From: Chlorobiales bacterium
Lineage (GTDB): Bacteria > Bacteroidota > Chlorobiia > Chlorobiales > Chlorobiaceae
NCBI GenBank assembly: GCA_022360275.1
Contig: JAKSDC010000190.1
Coordinates: 1 to 59,484 of the forward strand
Direction: 5' to 3'
Length of the DNA stretch: 59,484 nucleotides
Numbering within the stretch: position 1 is the first letter of the stretch; the number at the start of each line of letters is the position of its first letter. Under the pieces are notes generated by a model. That model was not told where the DNA came from. It saw only the letters and a program-made list of their open reading frames with translations, and did no database searches. This document shows, piece after piece, positions 43,957 through 52,822 of the stretch. A program made the position numbers and the translations under genes.

Positions 43957-44961
43957 ATGAAGATAGCGGTATTAGGAGCAGGAAGCTGGGGCACAACGCT
44001 TGCCGTTTTGCTTGCAGAAAAAGGGTTCCAGGTTGATCTCTGGTCGCACCGTAAGGAGTTTGCCCGGGAGCTTGACTGTAGCCGCCAGAATCCCCGATAT
44101 CTCCCGGGCATTCGGTTTCCCGATAGTCTTCATATAGCAGGCGACATTTCCGAAGTTGTCGAGGATGCAGGTATGATCATTGCCGCCGTGCCTTCCCAGG
44201 CATTGCGTGAAACGCTTTCGCTGCTTTGCGAACTCTCTCTTGAAGAAACCATCATCGTCAATGTTGCCAAGGGTATTGAGCTCAATACCGGCAAGCGACT
44301 GTCGGAGGTGATTGTTGAGGTGCTCCCTGATATTTCTCCTGAAAATGTGGCTGCTCTTTATGGTCCGAGTCATGCGGAAGAAGTGTCGAGAAAGCAGCCG
44401 ACAACCGTGGTTGCAGCATCGTTTCTCCTTGAAACAGCCCGAAAGGTCCAGGAAGTTTTTCACACCAGCACGTTCCGGGTATACGTCAATACCGATATCG
44501 TCGGTGTTGAAGTTGCAGGCTCTGTAAAGAATATCATCGCAATCGCAGCAGGAATATCCGACGGTCTGGGGTTTGGTGATAATGCGAAAGCAGCGATCAT
44601 TACGCGGGGGCTTGCCGAGATGTCACGTCTTGCTGTCAGTCTTGGCGGTGATCCGATGACGGTATCCGGACTTTCGGGTATAGGTGACCTTGTGGTGACC
44701 TGTCTGAGCCGTCACAGCCGGAATCGGTTTGTTGGGGAGCAGATCGGGAAAGGTAAAAGCCTCGATGATGTCGTCAGCCACATGGAGATGTTTGCCGAAG
44801 GTGTTCCAACAACGAAAGCCGTGGTTACGTTGAGCCGGAAGCTTGGGGTGGATATGCCGATTACCGTTGCGGTTTATGAAATGCTCTTCGAGAACAAACC
44901 GGCAGAAGAGGCCATTCTGGATTTGATGACGAGAGAGCCGAAACAGGAGCTGGAAGAGTAA
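43957..44961 (+). CDS. gpsA: Glycerol-3-phosphate dehydrogenase [NAD(P)+]
   Basis: The 334-aa enzyme reduces dihydroxyacetone phosphate to sn-glycerol-3-phosphate. The dinucleotide motif is VLGAGSWGTTLAVLLA; NVAKGIE, LYGPSHAEEV, VEVAGSVKNIIAIAAGI (catalytic Lys) and GLSGIGDLVVTC are GpsA landmarks. It directly follows plsY, which consumes the product. The 260 bp after the gene contain no supported gene. Confidence 0.95.
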   Translation: MKIAVLGAGSWGTTLAVLLAEKGFQVDLWSHRKEFARELDCSRQNPRYLPGIRFPDSLHIAGDISEVVEDAGMIIAAVPSQALRETLSLLCELSLEETIIVNVAKGIELNTGKRLSEVIVEVLPDISPENVAALYGPSHAEEVSRKQPTTVVAASFLLETARKVQEVFHTSTFRVYVNTDIVGVEVAGSVKNIIAIAAGISDGLGFGDNAKAAIITRGLAEMSRLAVSLGGDPMTVSGLSGIGDLVVTCLSRHSRNRFVGEQIGKGKSLDDVVSHMEMFAEGVPTTKAVVTLSRKLGVDMPITVAVYEMLFENKPAEEAILDLMTREPKQELEE

Positions 44962-45222
44962 AAAACGGCAGGAGTTCGGGAGCAAGGAGCCAGAATTTAG
45001 AAGGTTTTCTTGGCACAGGTACCGCTTTGCTGCTTACGGGAGAAGGCCGTAAAGGCACGGTAATTATTGCTGCTATGCCGCCCCGTGAAATAGATGTTTG
45101 GAAAGCATAGGTTTGCCTTCTCAATCGGCGCCATTCCTGACAGGTCGGTGACAACCCTGCAATTCAACGATCCCGACCAGTCGAGATTGACAACTCAACA
45201 ATCTTCTTGCTTCTATCTTCGC

Positions 45223-45717
45223 TTACTGATATTTCTTCGGATACTCGTACCAAACCAGTTCACCGGCATCCATCATGGTTTCCTGCCATGTATTACTTTT
45301 AAAGTTGATCCTGACGATCCCGCAGGTGACGATGTTCTCAAGGCGTTCGCCGGAGATGAAATTTGCAAATGAGGTAAGTGTCGGATTGTGGCCGAAAAGC
45401 ATCGCTATGGCATAATTGTCGGGAATCTGCTGGACGAGCAGCAGCATATGGTTCAATCCGCCCTCGTAAATCTCGATCCGCTGCTCGACGTTTTCAAGTG
45501 GATAACCGAGGGTTTCACAAAATATTTCCGCTGTTGTCAGTGCACGGTTTGCCGGGCTCGATACAACTAGGTCGGGATACACATTTTTTCCACGCATCAG
45601 TTCAGCCATGAAAGGGGCGTTTTTTCTGCCCCTCTTGTTCAGAGGGCGGTCGAAATCCGACAGATTTGCGTTCTCCCAGCTCGATTTGGCATGCCTGACA
45701 AGATAAAGTGTTTTCAT
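45223..45717 (-). CDS. sixA: SixA-like phosphohistidine phosphatase
   Basis: The 164-aa histidine-phosphatase protein starts TLYLVRHAKSSWENANLSDF, with the RHA catalytic motif, then DRPLNKRGRKNAP, VSSPANRALTTAEIF and LFGHNPTL (second catalytic His). This matches SixA, which removes phosphate from His in signalling proteins. The ATG overlaps the stop of the upstream GH3 gene by 4 nt (ATGA), suggesting translational coupling, although no functional link is known. Confidence 0.9.
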   Translation of the reverse strand: MKTLYLVRHAKSSWENANLSDFDRPLNKRGRKNAPFMAELMRGKNVYPDLVVSSPANRALTTAEIFCETLGYPLENVEQRIEIYEGGLNHMLLLVQQIPDNYAIAMLFGHNPTLTSFANFISGERLENIVTCGIVRINFKSNTWQETMMDAGELVWYEYPKKYQ

Positions 45718-46835
45718 GAGGAAACATTCAGGTAATGTTGCTTCAGTGTCATGATCCTCCGGTAAGAACTGTCTATTCGTGTGACGGAAACCGTTCCATC
45801 GTCCACAAGTGAACGAATGATAGATGCGGCTTTCTGCGCAATCTCAGGGTCGTAGCTTGAATTGTTGGCGAAAAGAAGAATATCCACGCCGGCGGTGAGT
45901 GCCTGCAGGATTGCTGTTTCGAGGCTGTAGTGATCGGCAACTGCCTTCATCTGCATGTCGTCGCTTATCACAACGCCTTTGAAACCAAGCGAGTCACGTA
46001 ACAGTCCGGTTATGACCGGTTTCGACAAGGTTGCCGGATAGCTGCGGTCAAGGTTTGCGTTATAGACATGGGCTGTCATGACAAGATCGCTGTAACCTTC
46101 TTCGATAAGTTTCCTGTAGGGTATCAGCTCGTTTTTGTTCCAGCTACCGGTTATGTGGGTGAAATCCTTGTGCGTATCGGTTGTCGAACTACCATGACCG
46201 GGAAAATGTTTGAGTGTTGCAATGATTTTTTCGGCGTGAAAAGCCCTGATTGTTGCGGCGGCTTGTGAAGTCACGACATCGGGATCGGCTGAAAAGCTTC
46301 TTTCCAGCCTCCCGATAACCGGGTTTTCAGGATTGCTGTTAAGATCTACGACGGGCGCGAAATTAACATTGATACCGGCATTTTTCAGGGTTTCAGCGGT
46401 TGCAAGTGCCGCATGGTACGTGCTGTCAGGATTGTTGAGAGCCCCAAGCCTTTGGGCGGAGAGGCTCTCGGGAAACCCGTATTTTGCTTTCAGTCTTGCT
46501 ATTCTGCCACTTTCCTGGTCGACGGCGATGAGAAGAGGAATTGTTGCCGCTTCCTGCAGTTCACGAGTGAGTTTTTTCAACTGACCAGGGGAGGTGATGT
46601 TTCTGCCGGGAGATTTCGACGGGACGTCATAATCAAACAAAACCACTCCGCCCAGGTGACGCTGCGTAATATCCTGTTTGAGCCCAGAAGCCTCCTGTAA
46701 AGAGGTGCCCCGAAACCCGACCATGATCATCTGCCCGATTTTCGTGTTAAGGCTGTCCTGTCCAGGCTGAACTGACGCGCAGGTAGTCAACGGGTGCAGG
46801 AACAGGAGAAAAAAGACAAACAGGTTATGCTTCAT
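45714..46835 (-). CDS. nagZ: GH3 beta-N-acetylhexosaminidase, exported (NagZ-like)
   Basis: The 373-aa product has a signal peptide (NLFVFFLLFLHPLTTCASV; TTC could be a weak lipobox) and a GH3 catalytic domain: IGQMIMVGFRG, LLIAVDQESGRIARL, FAPVVDLNSNP, LKHFPGHGSSTTDTHKDF with the His/Asp acid-base loop, and VVISDDMQMKA with the nucleophile Asp. NagZ-type enzymes release GlcNAc from peptidoglycan fragments. Unlike cytosolic E. coli NagZ, this one appears exported. GAGG lies just before the ATG. It lies 24 nt after the half-ClpB gene. Confidence 0.9.
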   Translation of the reverse strand: MKHNLFVFFLLFLHPLTTCASVQPGQDSLNTKIGQMIMVGFRGTSLQEASGLKQDITQRHLGGVVLFDYDVPSKSPGRNITSPGQLKKLTRELQEAATIPLLIAVDQESGRIARLKAKYGFPESLSAQRLGALNNPDSTYHAALATAETLKNAGINVNFAPVVDLNSNPENPVIGRLERSFSADPDVVTSQAAATIRAFHAEKIIATLKHFPGHGSSTTDTHKDFTHITGSWNKNELIPYRKLIEEGYSDLVMTAHVYNANLDRSYPATLSKPVITGLLRDSLGFKGVVISDDMQMKAVADHYSLETAILQALTAGVDILLFANNSSYDPEIAQKAASIIRSLVDDGTVSVTRIDSSYRRIMTLKQHYLNVSS

Positions 46836-46859
46836 GAAACCTCAGCGAATGAGTCCTCG

Positions 46860-48182
46860 TCACTTGGTACTTTTTACCAGTGCGAGGTCTCCATTCTGCA
46901 CTGTTACGTTTACCGTGTCACCCTCCCCTACGGTTCCTTCGAGTATCAGTTCGGAAAGTTTGTTGGTGATGTTTCGCTGCATGATCCGTTTGAGCGGTCG
47001 GGCACCGAAAGCCGGGTCGAACCCTGCATTGGAGAGCCACAGAAGGGCATCTTTTTCCAGATTCAGGCTGATATTCTGGCGAAAGGCGAGTTTCCGTATC
47101 AGGTTGAACTGTATAGCAACGATCTTTTCGAGGTCTTCTCTGGTGAGCGGAGTGAAAAGAATGACCTCGTCGATACGGTTGAGGAACTCGGGGCGAACCT
47201 GCTGTTTCAGGAGCTGGAACAGTTTTTCCTGAAGGGTTTCCAGAACATCATCACGATTGGCACTGTCAATCTTTTCCATTTCGCTCTGGATAAGCTGGGC
47301 GCCGATGTTGCTTGTCATGATGATGATGGTGTGCTTGAAATTGACTGTATGGCCCTTGCTGTCGGTCAGTCTGCCGTCATCGAGAATCTGCAGCAGAATA
47401 TTGAAAACATCGGGGTGAGCTTTTTCGATCTCGTCAAGCAGGACAACCGAGAAAGGTTTCCTGCGTACTGCTTCGGTAAGCTGTCCCCCCTCTTCATAGC
47501 CCACATATCCCGGAGGCGCTCCTACAAGCCGGCTTACCGTATGGGATTCCATGTATTCGCTCATGTCGATGCGTATCATCGCATCTTCGTCATCGAAGAG
47601 ATATTCTGCGAGGGTTCTTGCGAGCTCGGTTTTGCCGACACCGGTCGGGCCGAGAAAAATAAACGAGCCTATAGGTTTTTTTTCGTCACCCATGCCGGCA
47701 CGGGATCTTTTTACAGCCTCGCTTACCGCTTGTACGGCTTTATCCTGACCGATTACGCGCTTATGGAGCTCTTCGTCGATATGCAGAAGCTTCTGTCGTT
47801 CTGACTGAAGCATTTTGCTGACCGGTATGCCTGTCCATTTGGAAACGATGTCCGCAATATCTCCTGCATCGATCTCTTCCTTCATAAGCAGTTCGCCGGA
47901 GGCTTGCTTTTCCTCTATTTTGCGTTTGTTCTCTTCGATCTCTTTTTCTATCTCGGCAATCCGTCCGTAGCGTATTTCTGCAACCTTGCCGTAATCACCG
48001 CTTCTTTCATACTCCTCTGCTTGGTGTTTAAGGTCCTCCAGCTCCGATTTCAGTTTTCTGGATTCCTGGATAAGATCTTTTTCCGCATCCCAGCGCGCCT
48101 TGATCCTTCGTTGCTCTTCGTGGAGGTTGGCAAGCTGTTTTTCAATTTCTTCCAATCGTTGCTTGGTATCCGAAGCATTCAT
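46860..48182 (-). CDS. clpB: Half-ClpB: coiled-coil M domain plus NBD2 only
   Basis: The 440-aa product starts inside what would be the ClpB middle domain (KQRLEEIEKQL... to about residue 100, strongly coiled coil), then WTGIPVSKML and a complete second AAA+ module: VIGQDKAV, Walker A GPTGVGKT (178-185), pore loop GYVGYEEGG, Walker B VVLLDEIEK, sensor TSN, arginine finger region RPEFLNRIDE and sensor 2 GARPLKR. The N-domain and NBD1 are missing, and the upstream 230 bp do not encode them, so this is not a frameshift. ATG 48182 lacks a clear ribosome binding site. GH3 and sixA follow on the same strand. Confidence 0.92.
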   Translation of the reverse strand: MNASDTKQRLEEIEKQLANLHEEQRRIKARWDAEKDLIQESRKLKSELEDLKHQAEEYERSGDYGKVAEIRYGRIAEIEKEIEENKRKIEEKQASGELLMKEEIDAGDIADIVSKWTGIPVSKMLQSERQKLLHIDEELHKRVIGQDKAVQAVSEAVKRSRAGMGDEKKPIGSFIFLGPTGVGKTELARTLAEYLFDDEDAMIRIDMSEYMESHTVSRLVGAPPGYVGYEEGGQLTEAVRRKPFSVVLLDEIEKAHPDVFNILLQILDDGRLTDSKGHTVNFKHTIIIMTSNIGAQLIQSEMEKIDSANRDDVLETLQEKLFQLLKQQVRPEFLNRIDEVILFTPLTREDLEKIVAIQFNLIRKLAFRQNISLNLEKDALLWLSNAGFDPAFGARPLKRIMQRNITNKLSELILEGTVGEGDTVNVTVQNGDLALVKSTK

Positions 48183-48462
48183 ATCTGCGTTCAATATGAG
48201 TTATGGAATATGGAACGGCGTATCGCACGACAGTAAATTACAGTTTCTTTAAAGAACTTGAAACAGTGTACGGTAACGTATGCTATAGCTAACCGCGATG
48301 AATTTTACATGGTTCCTTCATTTCCTTAAGTCCTTGGCAAGCAAGCTTCATAAGCAGTTGAAAAATAGATATTTTAATCAAAAGATAATCTTTGTTCAAA
48401 CAAGATGAAGTTTGACCGGTTACCTTTTGCAGGGCAACCGAAGCTTCCCAGTAAGCTCGTTC

Positions 48463-51132
48463 ATGTTCAGGTATATAAAAATCCAGTCACATCGGTTTTT
48501 TGGCGGACCGAATATCTATGGTCCTGGGTCAGGCTTGTTTGCTACGGTATCTTTCGACGAAAGAAAAGTACGGCTGTTCCATGAGGGGATTGATGCTGAA
48601 GAGTTGCAGCAACTGCTTGCCGTTATTCAGGAAATCTTCCCTGTCGTGCAGGAATCGTCCATGCTTTCGTCGCCGGATTATTTTCTCCAATCGAATTGTC
48701 CTGCTGCTGAGCTTGCGCTGGCTGTAACCGAGATCCTGTTGCGGGATTTCTGTGTGCGGCCGCAGCTTGGCCGCCTTATTGCCCTTGAAAAAGAATATCT
48801 CGAATTCTTTATTCCCTGTGACGAAGGCGAGCTTGGTCTTGCAGCATTGGGGCTTGCCCTGATTGTTGTGCAGGAGTTGTCCGCTCCAGGCCGGGCTTCC
48901 GGAAAAAAAATTATCGGTCGTCTGCAGCAGCGTTATGTCGAGGCGCGCAAGCTGCTTCGCATGTATGGTTTGAACCAATCAACAGTTGCGCTGGCTCGTG
49001 CAGCGTACAAACGAGGTATCTACTATTACCGGCTTTTCAAGCCGGGCCAGTTTCTGCAGCTTGGACAGGGTGTGCATTTGAACAGGATTATGGAAACCGC
49101 AGGCGACAAGACCAGCCTTATCGGCCGTATGTTGTCCGGTGACAAATTTCTTACGGGGTCGTTGCTGCAGATAAACGGTCTTCCGACGCCCGGGTCCCGG
49201 CTGGTTTTCTCTATAGATCAAGCGAAGGTGATTGCCAGTGAACTGGGCTATCCTTTGGTCGTCAAGCCGCGATCCATGGGCAAAGGTAAAGGGGTGATCG
49301 TCAATATCAGAGACGAGCAGACGCTCCTCACAGCATTTAAGGATGTGGCTGCCTACAATGCAGGTATCCTGATCGAACGCCACATCGAAGGGGACGATCA
49401 CCGTTTGCTGGTCGTAGGAGGAAAGTTGGTGGCAGTGGCCAGAAGGGTGCCGGCAACGGTTGTTGGTGACGGGCTGAGCTCGGTACGGCAGTTGATCGAG
49501 CAGGTAAACCGGGATCCTCGCCGCGGGATGAATTTCGAGCGCCTGCTCGAGAAGATAGAGCTTGACGAGGAAGCCCGACAATGTCTGGCTGAAAAAAACA
49601 TGACCCCGGACTCAGTGCCGCAGGAAAAGCAGGCGGTTCGGCTCAGGGGAGCAGCAAACATTTCGCGGGGAGGAACTTCTTTGGATGTCACTGATGAGAT
49701 CCACCCGGACAATCGCAAGATGGCCGAGCGTGCAGCAAGGCTGGTCGGGCTTGACGTTGCCGGAATCGATTTTTTCACCCCCGACATCAGTCGATCCTGG
49801 CATGATATCCGGTGCGCTATTCTCGAGGTCAATTCGACACCCGGTCTCCGCCCGCATCTGGTCGCTAATCCTGAGCATGACGTTGCTGCCCCGATCATTG
49901 AACACTACTTCCCAGGGGGAGTTGACGGCAGGATTCCTACGGTCGGCATAACTGGCAGTTTGGGCAAGACAACGACATGTCATATGGTTGCGGACATTCT
50001 ATCAGCGGCAGGCTTGCATGTCGCCCATTCAACGACACAGGGTACATGGGTTGGGCCTGAACGTGCCAGGCAAGGTGATCTTGCAGGCGGTCGTGTGGCG
50101 TCTTTGGTGATGCAGGATCCTTCTGTTGAGGCCGGTGTGTTTGAGCTGGCCCGTGGCGGGCTCGTCAAGTTTGGAATGGGCATCGATGGTGTTGATGTGG
50201 GGGCGGTGCTCAACGTTTACGATAACCATGTCGGACTTGATGGGATCACCACCAGGGAAGAGCTTGCCCGTGTCAAGAGTCTGGTTGTTCGGAACGCTCG
50301 AAAGGTGGCGGTATTGAACGCGGATGATCCGTTATGTCTTGCGATGCGGCAGGTGGTGACTGCTCCAAGGCTTTGTCTGGTGAGCACTGGTTCTGAAAAT
50401 GCTGCAATGAAGACCCATCAGGATGAGGGTGGTCTGGTTGCTTATCTTGATAATTTCGATGATCACAACTGCTCGGGAACAATTATGTTATTTGAAGGGG
50501 AACGGGAGATAGGAAGATTGCCCCTTGAGGACATACAGGCTTCTTTGGGGGGACGATACAGGCCGGCTGTTATCAATGCACTTTTTTCGGTTGCGATCGC
50601 CCACGTTTTGGGGATCGGATTTGATACAATCGCCCGGTCTGTAAGTGCATTTAAATCGACACGCGAAATGAATCCGGGTCGAATGAACTTCGTGGATGGT
50701 TTGCCCTACCAGTTATACATTACAGAGGCTGACGGGCCGGTGGCTCAGGGAGAGCTTGCCCGTTTTACCACAAAAACAGAGGTTAGCGGGAAGAGGTATC
50801 TTTTGCTTTGTGTGATGGGCAACCGTCCGGATACTTTTATTCGTCAAACCGCAGCTGCGGTAGCAGGTACATATGATTATTTTGTTTGCTGTGATTGGGA
50901 TGACGATCTGCGCGGCCGTTCACCTGGAGAGGTTGCTGAACTGCTTGCCAGGGGATTGATCGATGCGGGAGTGGAGCGAAAAAGGATCATCGTTGCAGCA
51001 GGATATGACAACGCTCTGGAGCACATGTTTGAAGGGCTTTCTGACGGAGATCTCGCCATTGTTGCTACTGGCGGGGAAGAGGGCTGGAAAAAAATTGAGA
51101 AGAGAAGTTTCATAACTGATGAGATCTCTTGA
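48463..51132 (+). CDS. cphA: Cyanophycin synthetase
   Basis: The 889-aa product has the CphA order: an N-terminal domain (KIQSHRFFGGPNIYG onward), an ATP-grasp domain (ELGYPLVVKPRSMGKGKGV, IEGDDHRLLVVGGKLVAVARR, ILEVNSTPGLRPH) that would add Asp, and a C-terminal Mur-ligase domain with P-loop GITGSLGKTTTCHM, FELARGGLVKFG and VLNADDPLC that would add Arg. Both active sites look intact. Cyanophycin is an intracellular nitrogen store. No cyanophycinase gene lies nearby. ATG 48463 fits the domain start better than the frame's opening at 48412. Confidence 0.88.
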   Translation: MFRYIKIQSHRFFGGPNIYGPGSGLFATVSFDERKVRLFHEGIDAEELQQLLAVIQEIFPVVQESSMLSSPDYFLQSNCPAAELALAVTEILLRDFCVRPQLGRLIALEKEYLEFFIPCDEGELGLAALGLALIVVQELSAPGRASGKKIIGRLQQRYVEARKLLRMYGLNQSTVALARAAYKRGIYYYRLFKPGQFLQLGQGVHLNRIMETAGDKTSLIGRMLSGDKFLTGSLLQINGLPTPGSRLVFSIDQAKVIASELGYPLVVKPRSMGKGKGVIVNIRDEQTLLTAFKDVAAYNAGILIERHIEGDDHRLLVVGGKLVAVARRVPATVVGDGLSSVRQLIEQVNRDPRRGMNFERLLEKIELDEEARQCLAEKNMTPDSVPQEKQAVRLRGAANISRGGTSLDVTDEIHPDNRKMAERAARLVGLDVAGIDFFTPDISRSWHDIRCAILEVNSTPGLRPHLVANPEHDVAAPIIEHYFPGGVDGRIPTVGITGSLGKTTTCHMVADILSAAGLHVAHSTTQGTWVGPERARQGDLAGGRVASLVMQDPSVEAGVFELARGGLVKFGMGIDGVDVGAVLNVYDNHVGLDGITTREELARVKSLVVRNARKVAVLNADDPLCLAMRQVVTAPRLCLVSTGSENAAMKTHQDEGGLVAYLDNFDDHNCSGTIMLFEGEREIGRLPLEDIQASLGGRYRPAVINALFSVAIAHVLGIGFDTIARSVSAFKSTREMNPGRMNFVDGLPYQLYITEADGPVAQGELARFTTKTEVSGKRYLLLCVMGNRPDTFIRQTAAAVAGTYDYFVCCDWDDDLRGRSPGEVAELLARGLIDAGVERKRIIVAAGYDNALEHMFEGLSDGDLAIVATGGEEGWKKIEKRSFITDEIS

Positions 51133-51260
51133 GAACAGTGCGGCTTCAACTGTTGTTTTTTTGTAAAATTCAACACGCGGGTGTAGCTTATTTCCTTTGG
51201 TTTGCTTTAGTCGATCATATGGATTGAAAGAAAAGGTAAAAAACTACAATTGGTTCTGCT

Positions 51261-52094
51261 GTGCAGAAAAAACAAACGTTCTCGATAGGCAACATCACGG
51301 TTCCAGCGGAAAAGGAGTTGTTTTTTATTGCCGGTCCATGTCTCATCGAGGGGCGTGAGATGGCTTTCGAAGTTGCGTCCGTTCTCTCGAATGTTCGCGA
51401 GGAGCAGGGTGTGCCCATAATCTTCAAGGGTTCTTTCAGAAAGGCCAACCGTAGTTCTGCCTCTTCGTTTACCGGAATCGGTAATCGCGAGGCGCTGGAA
51501 ATTCTTGGAGAAATAAGGGGGCGTTTCGATATGCCGGTGCTTACCGATGTTCACGAGGCGCACGAAGTGGAAATTGCTGCGCAATATGTCGATGTGCTGC
51601 AGATACCGGCATTTCTTTGCCGTCAGTCCGACCTTTTGACTGCGGCCGGAGACTCGGGGCTTTGTGTGAACATAAAGAAGGGCCAATTCATGGCTCCTGA
51701 AGATATGGCTATGGCTGCGGAAAAAGTCGCTCTGACCGGTAACATGCGTGTAATGTTGACTGAAAGGGGAACCATGTTCGGATATCATAACCTGGTTGTT
51801 GATTTCAGGGGAATTTCCAAAATGCAAAGCATCGGCTTTCCGGTTGTGTATGACGCGACTCACAGTCTCCAGCTTCCTTCAGCAGGACAGGGGGTTTCAG
51901 GGGGGGAGCGGGAGCACTTGCATCCAATGACAAGAGCTGCGGTTGCTGCAGGGGTTGACGGCCTCTTTTTTGAAGTTCATCCTGATCCTGAAAAAGCTTT
52001 GTCCGATGCATCAACCCAGCTTCCGCTCAGGGATTTTCCTTCAGTGGTGCGGCAGATGCAGAAACTGCATACCTGTGTAAGCAATCTCTCTTGA
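51261..52094 (+). CDS. kdsA: 3-deoxy-8-phosphooctulonate synthase (KDO-8-P synthase)
   Basis: The 277-aa enzyme condenses PEP with arabinose-5-phosphate for lipopolysaccharide. Landmarks: FFIAGPCLIEGREMAFEVA, IFKGSFRKANRSS, VLTDVHEAHE, LQIPAFLCRQSDLL, NIKKGQFMAPEDM and VVYDATHSLQLP. The start is GTG, placed just before the conserved region. It is 42 nt upstream of the KdsC homologue, the order expected for successive steps. Confidence 0.95.
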   Translation: MQKKQTFSIGNITVPAEKELFFIAGPCLIEGREMAFEVASVLSNVREEQGVPIIFKGSFRKANRSSASSFTGIGNREALEILGEIRGRFDMPVLTDVHEAHEVEIAAQYVDVLQIPAFLCRQSDLLTAAGDSGLCVNIKKGQFMAPEDMAMAAEKVALTGNMRVMLTERGTMFGYHNLVVDFRGISKMQSIGFPVVYDATHSLQLPSAGQGVSGGEREHLHPMTRAAVAAGVDGLFFEVHPDPEKALSDASTQLPLRDFPSVVRQMQKLHTCVSNLS

Positions 52095-52136
52095 TGTATT
52101 GCGTTTTGTGATTACTAACATAAAAATCAGAAAACA

Positions 52137-52706
52137 GTGTCTGGTATAAACTATTTTGGCGTTCAGTTATCGTCCGGCGATGCTTCCGAGCTTCTGCAAA
52201 GCACTCTCAGAAAGGTCAAGGCTTTGATTTTTCCTGTCGAAGGTGTCTTGACGGGAAACCAGATAACCGTTAATGACCGTGGAGAGGAAAGCTGCTCATG
52301 TCATGCGAGAGATGTTCTTGCCGTTGCGGAGGCCAGGCAGAGAGGGCTTCACATTGTGGCTATTTCGGAACGGTCAAGCGATGCTCAGCGGCACCTGCTC
52401 GAACGTATCGGCATAGAGCATGCCTATCTTGGCTGTGATCGTAAAATAGATGCGTACGAAGAGTTCAAGACTATCTGTGGGCTGGGGGATGATGCATGTG
52501 CCTATATTGCCGACGATGTTATCGATATTCCTATTCTTGAAAAAGCTGCGCTTTCCGTTACGCCGATCGACGGTGTCGAGTATCTTCGTAACCGCGTTTC
52601 CTATATTTCAGCTTATGAAGGCGGGAAAGGGTGTGTCAGGGAGATGGTCGAGCTGATTCTCCAGGAGCAGAGAAAATGGGAGTACAGCGAGCACACCGCT
52701 ATGTGA
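52137..52706 (+). CDS. KdsC-like HAD protein lacking the nucleophilic aspartate
   Basis: The 189-aa product matches KdsC (KDO-8-phosphate phosphatase) in length, fold pattern and position behind kdsA: AYLGCDRKIDAYEEF (Lys103, motif III), YIADDVIDIPIL (Asp126/Asp127, motif IV) and a C-terminal GGKGCVREMVELIL. Motif I, normally FDVDGVLTDG, reads FPVEGVLTGN: the nucleophile Asp is Pro33 and the acid/base Asp is Glu35. Motif II has AISERSS, with Ser77 at the usual position. By known HAD chemistry it should not be a phosphatase. The start is GTG, 42 nt after kdsA. Confidence 0.8.
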   Translation: MSGINYFGVQLSSGDASELLQSTLRKVKALIFPVEGVLTGNQITVNDRGEESCSCHARDVLAVAEARQRGLHIVAISERSSDAQRHLLERIGIEHAYLGCDRKIDAYEEFKTICGLGDDACAYIADDVIDIPILEKAALSVTPIDGVEYLRNRVSYISAYEGGKGCVREMVELILQEQRKWEYSEHTAM

Positions 52707-52822
52707 GGAATAAGGAAGAGCCCAGGCTTTGGAGTTCAACAGGTTTATCTGTTGAATTCGTTGAGCTGTAGGAATGCCCCGGCAACTAAGCTTGACTGCT
52801 TTCTTATGGCCGGCAAAAGCGC

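Noticed and set aside
46794..47804. 336-codon plus-strand frame opposite the half-ClpB
   Set aside because: Antisense shadow of a highly conserved AAA+ module; no family features of its own.
48230..48300. Heat-shock type promoter near the half-ClpB start
   Set aside because: CTTGAAA is present at 48257 on the plus strand, but the matching downstream element is missing and it points toward cphA rather than clpB.
46860..48412. ClpB truncation by frameshift or sequencing error
   Set aside because: The 230 bp upstream of the start on the coding strand show no NBD1 or M-domain coding in any frame, so the gene is genuinely short.
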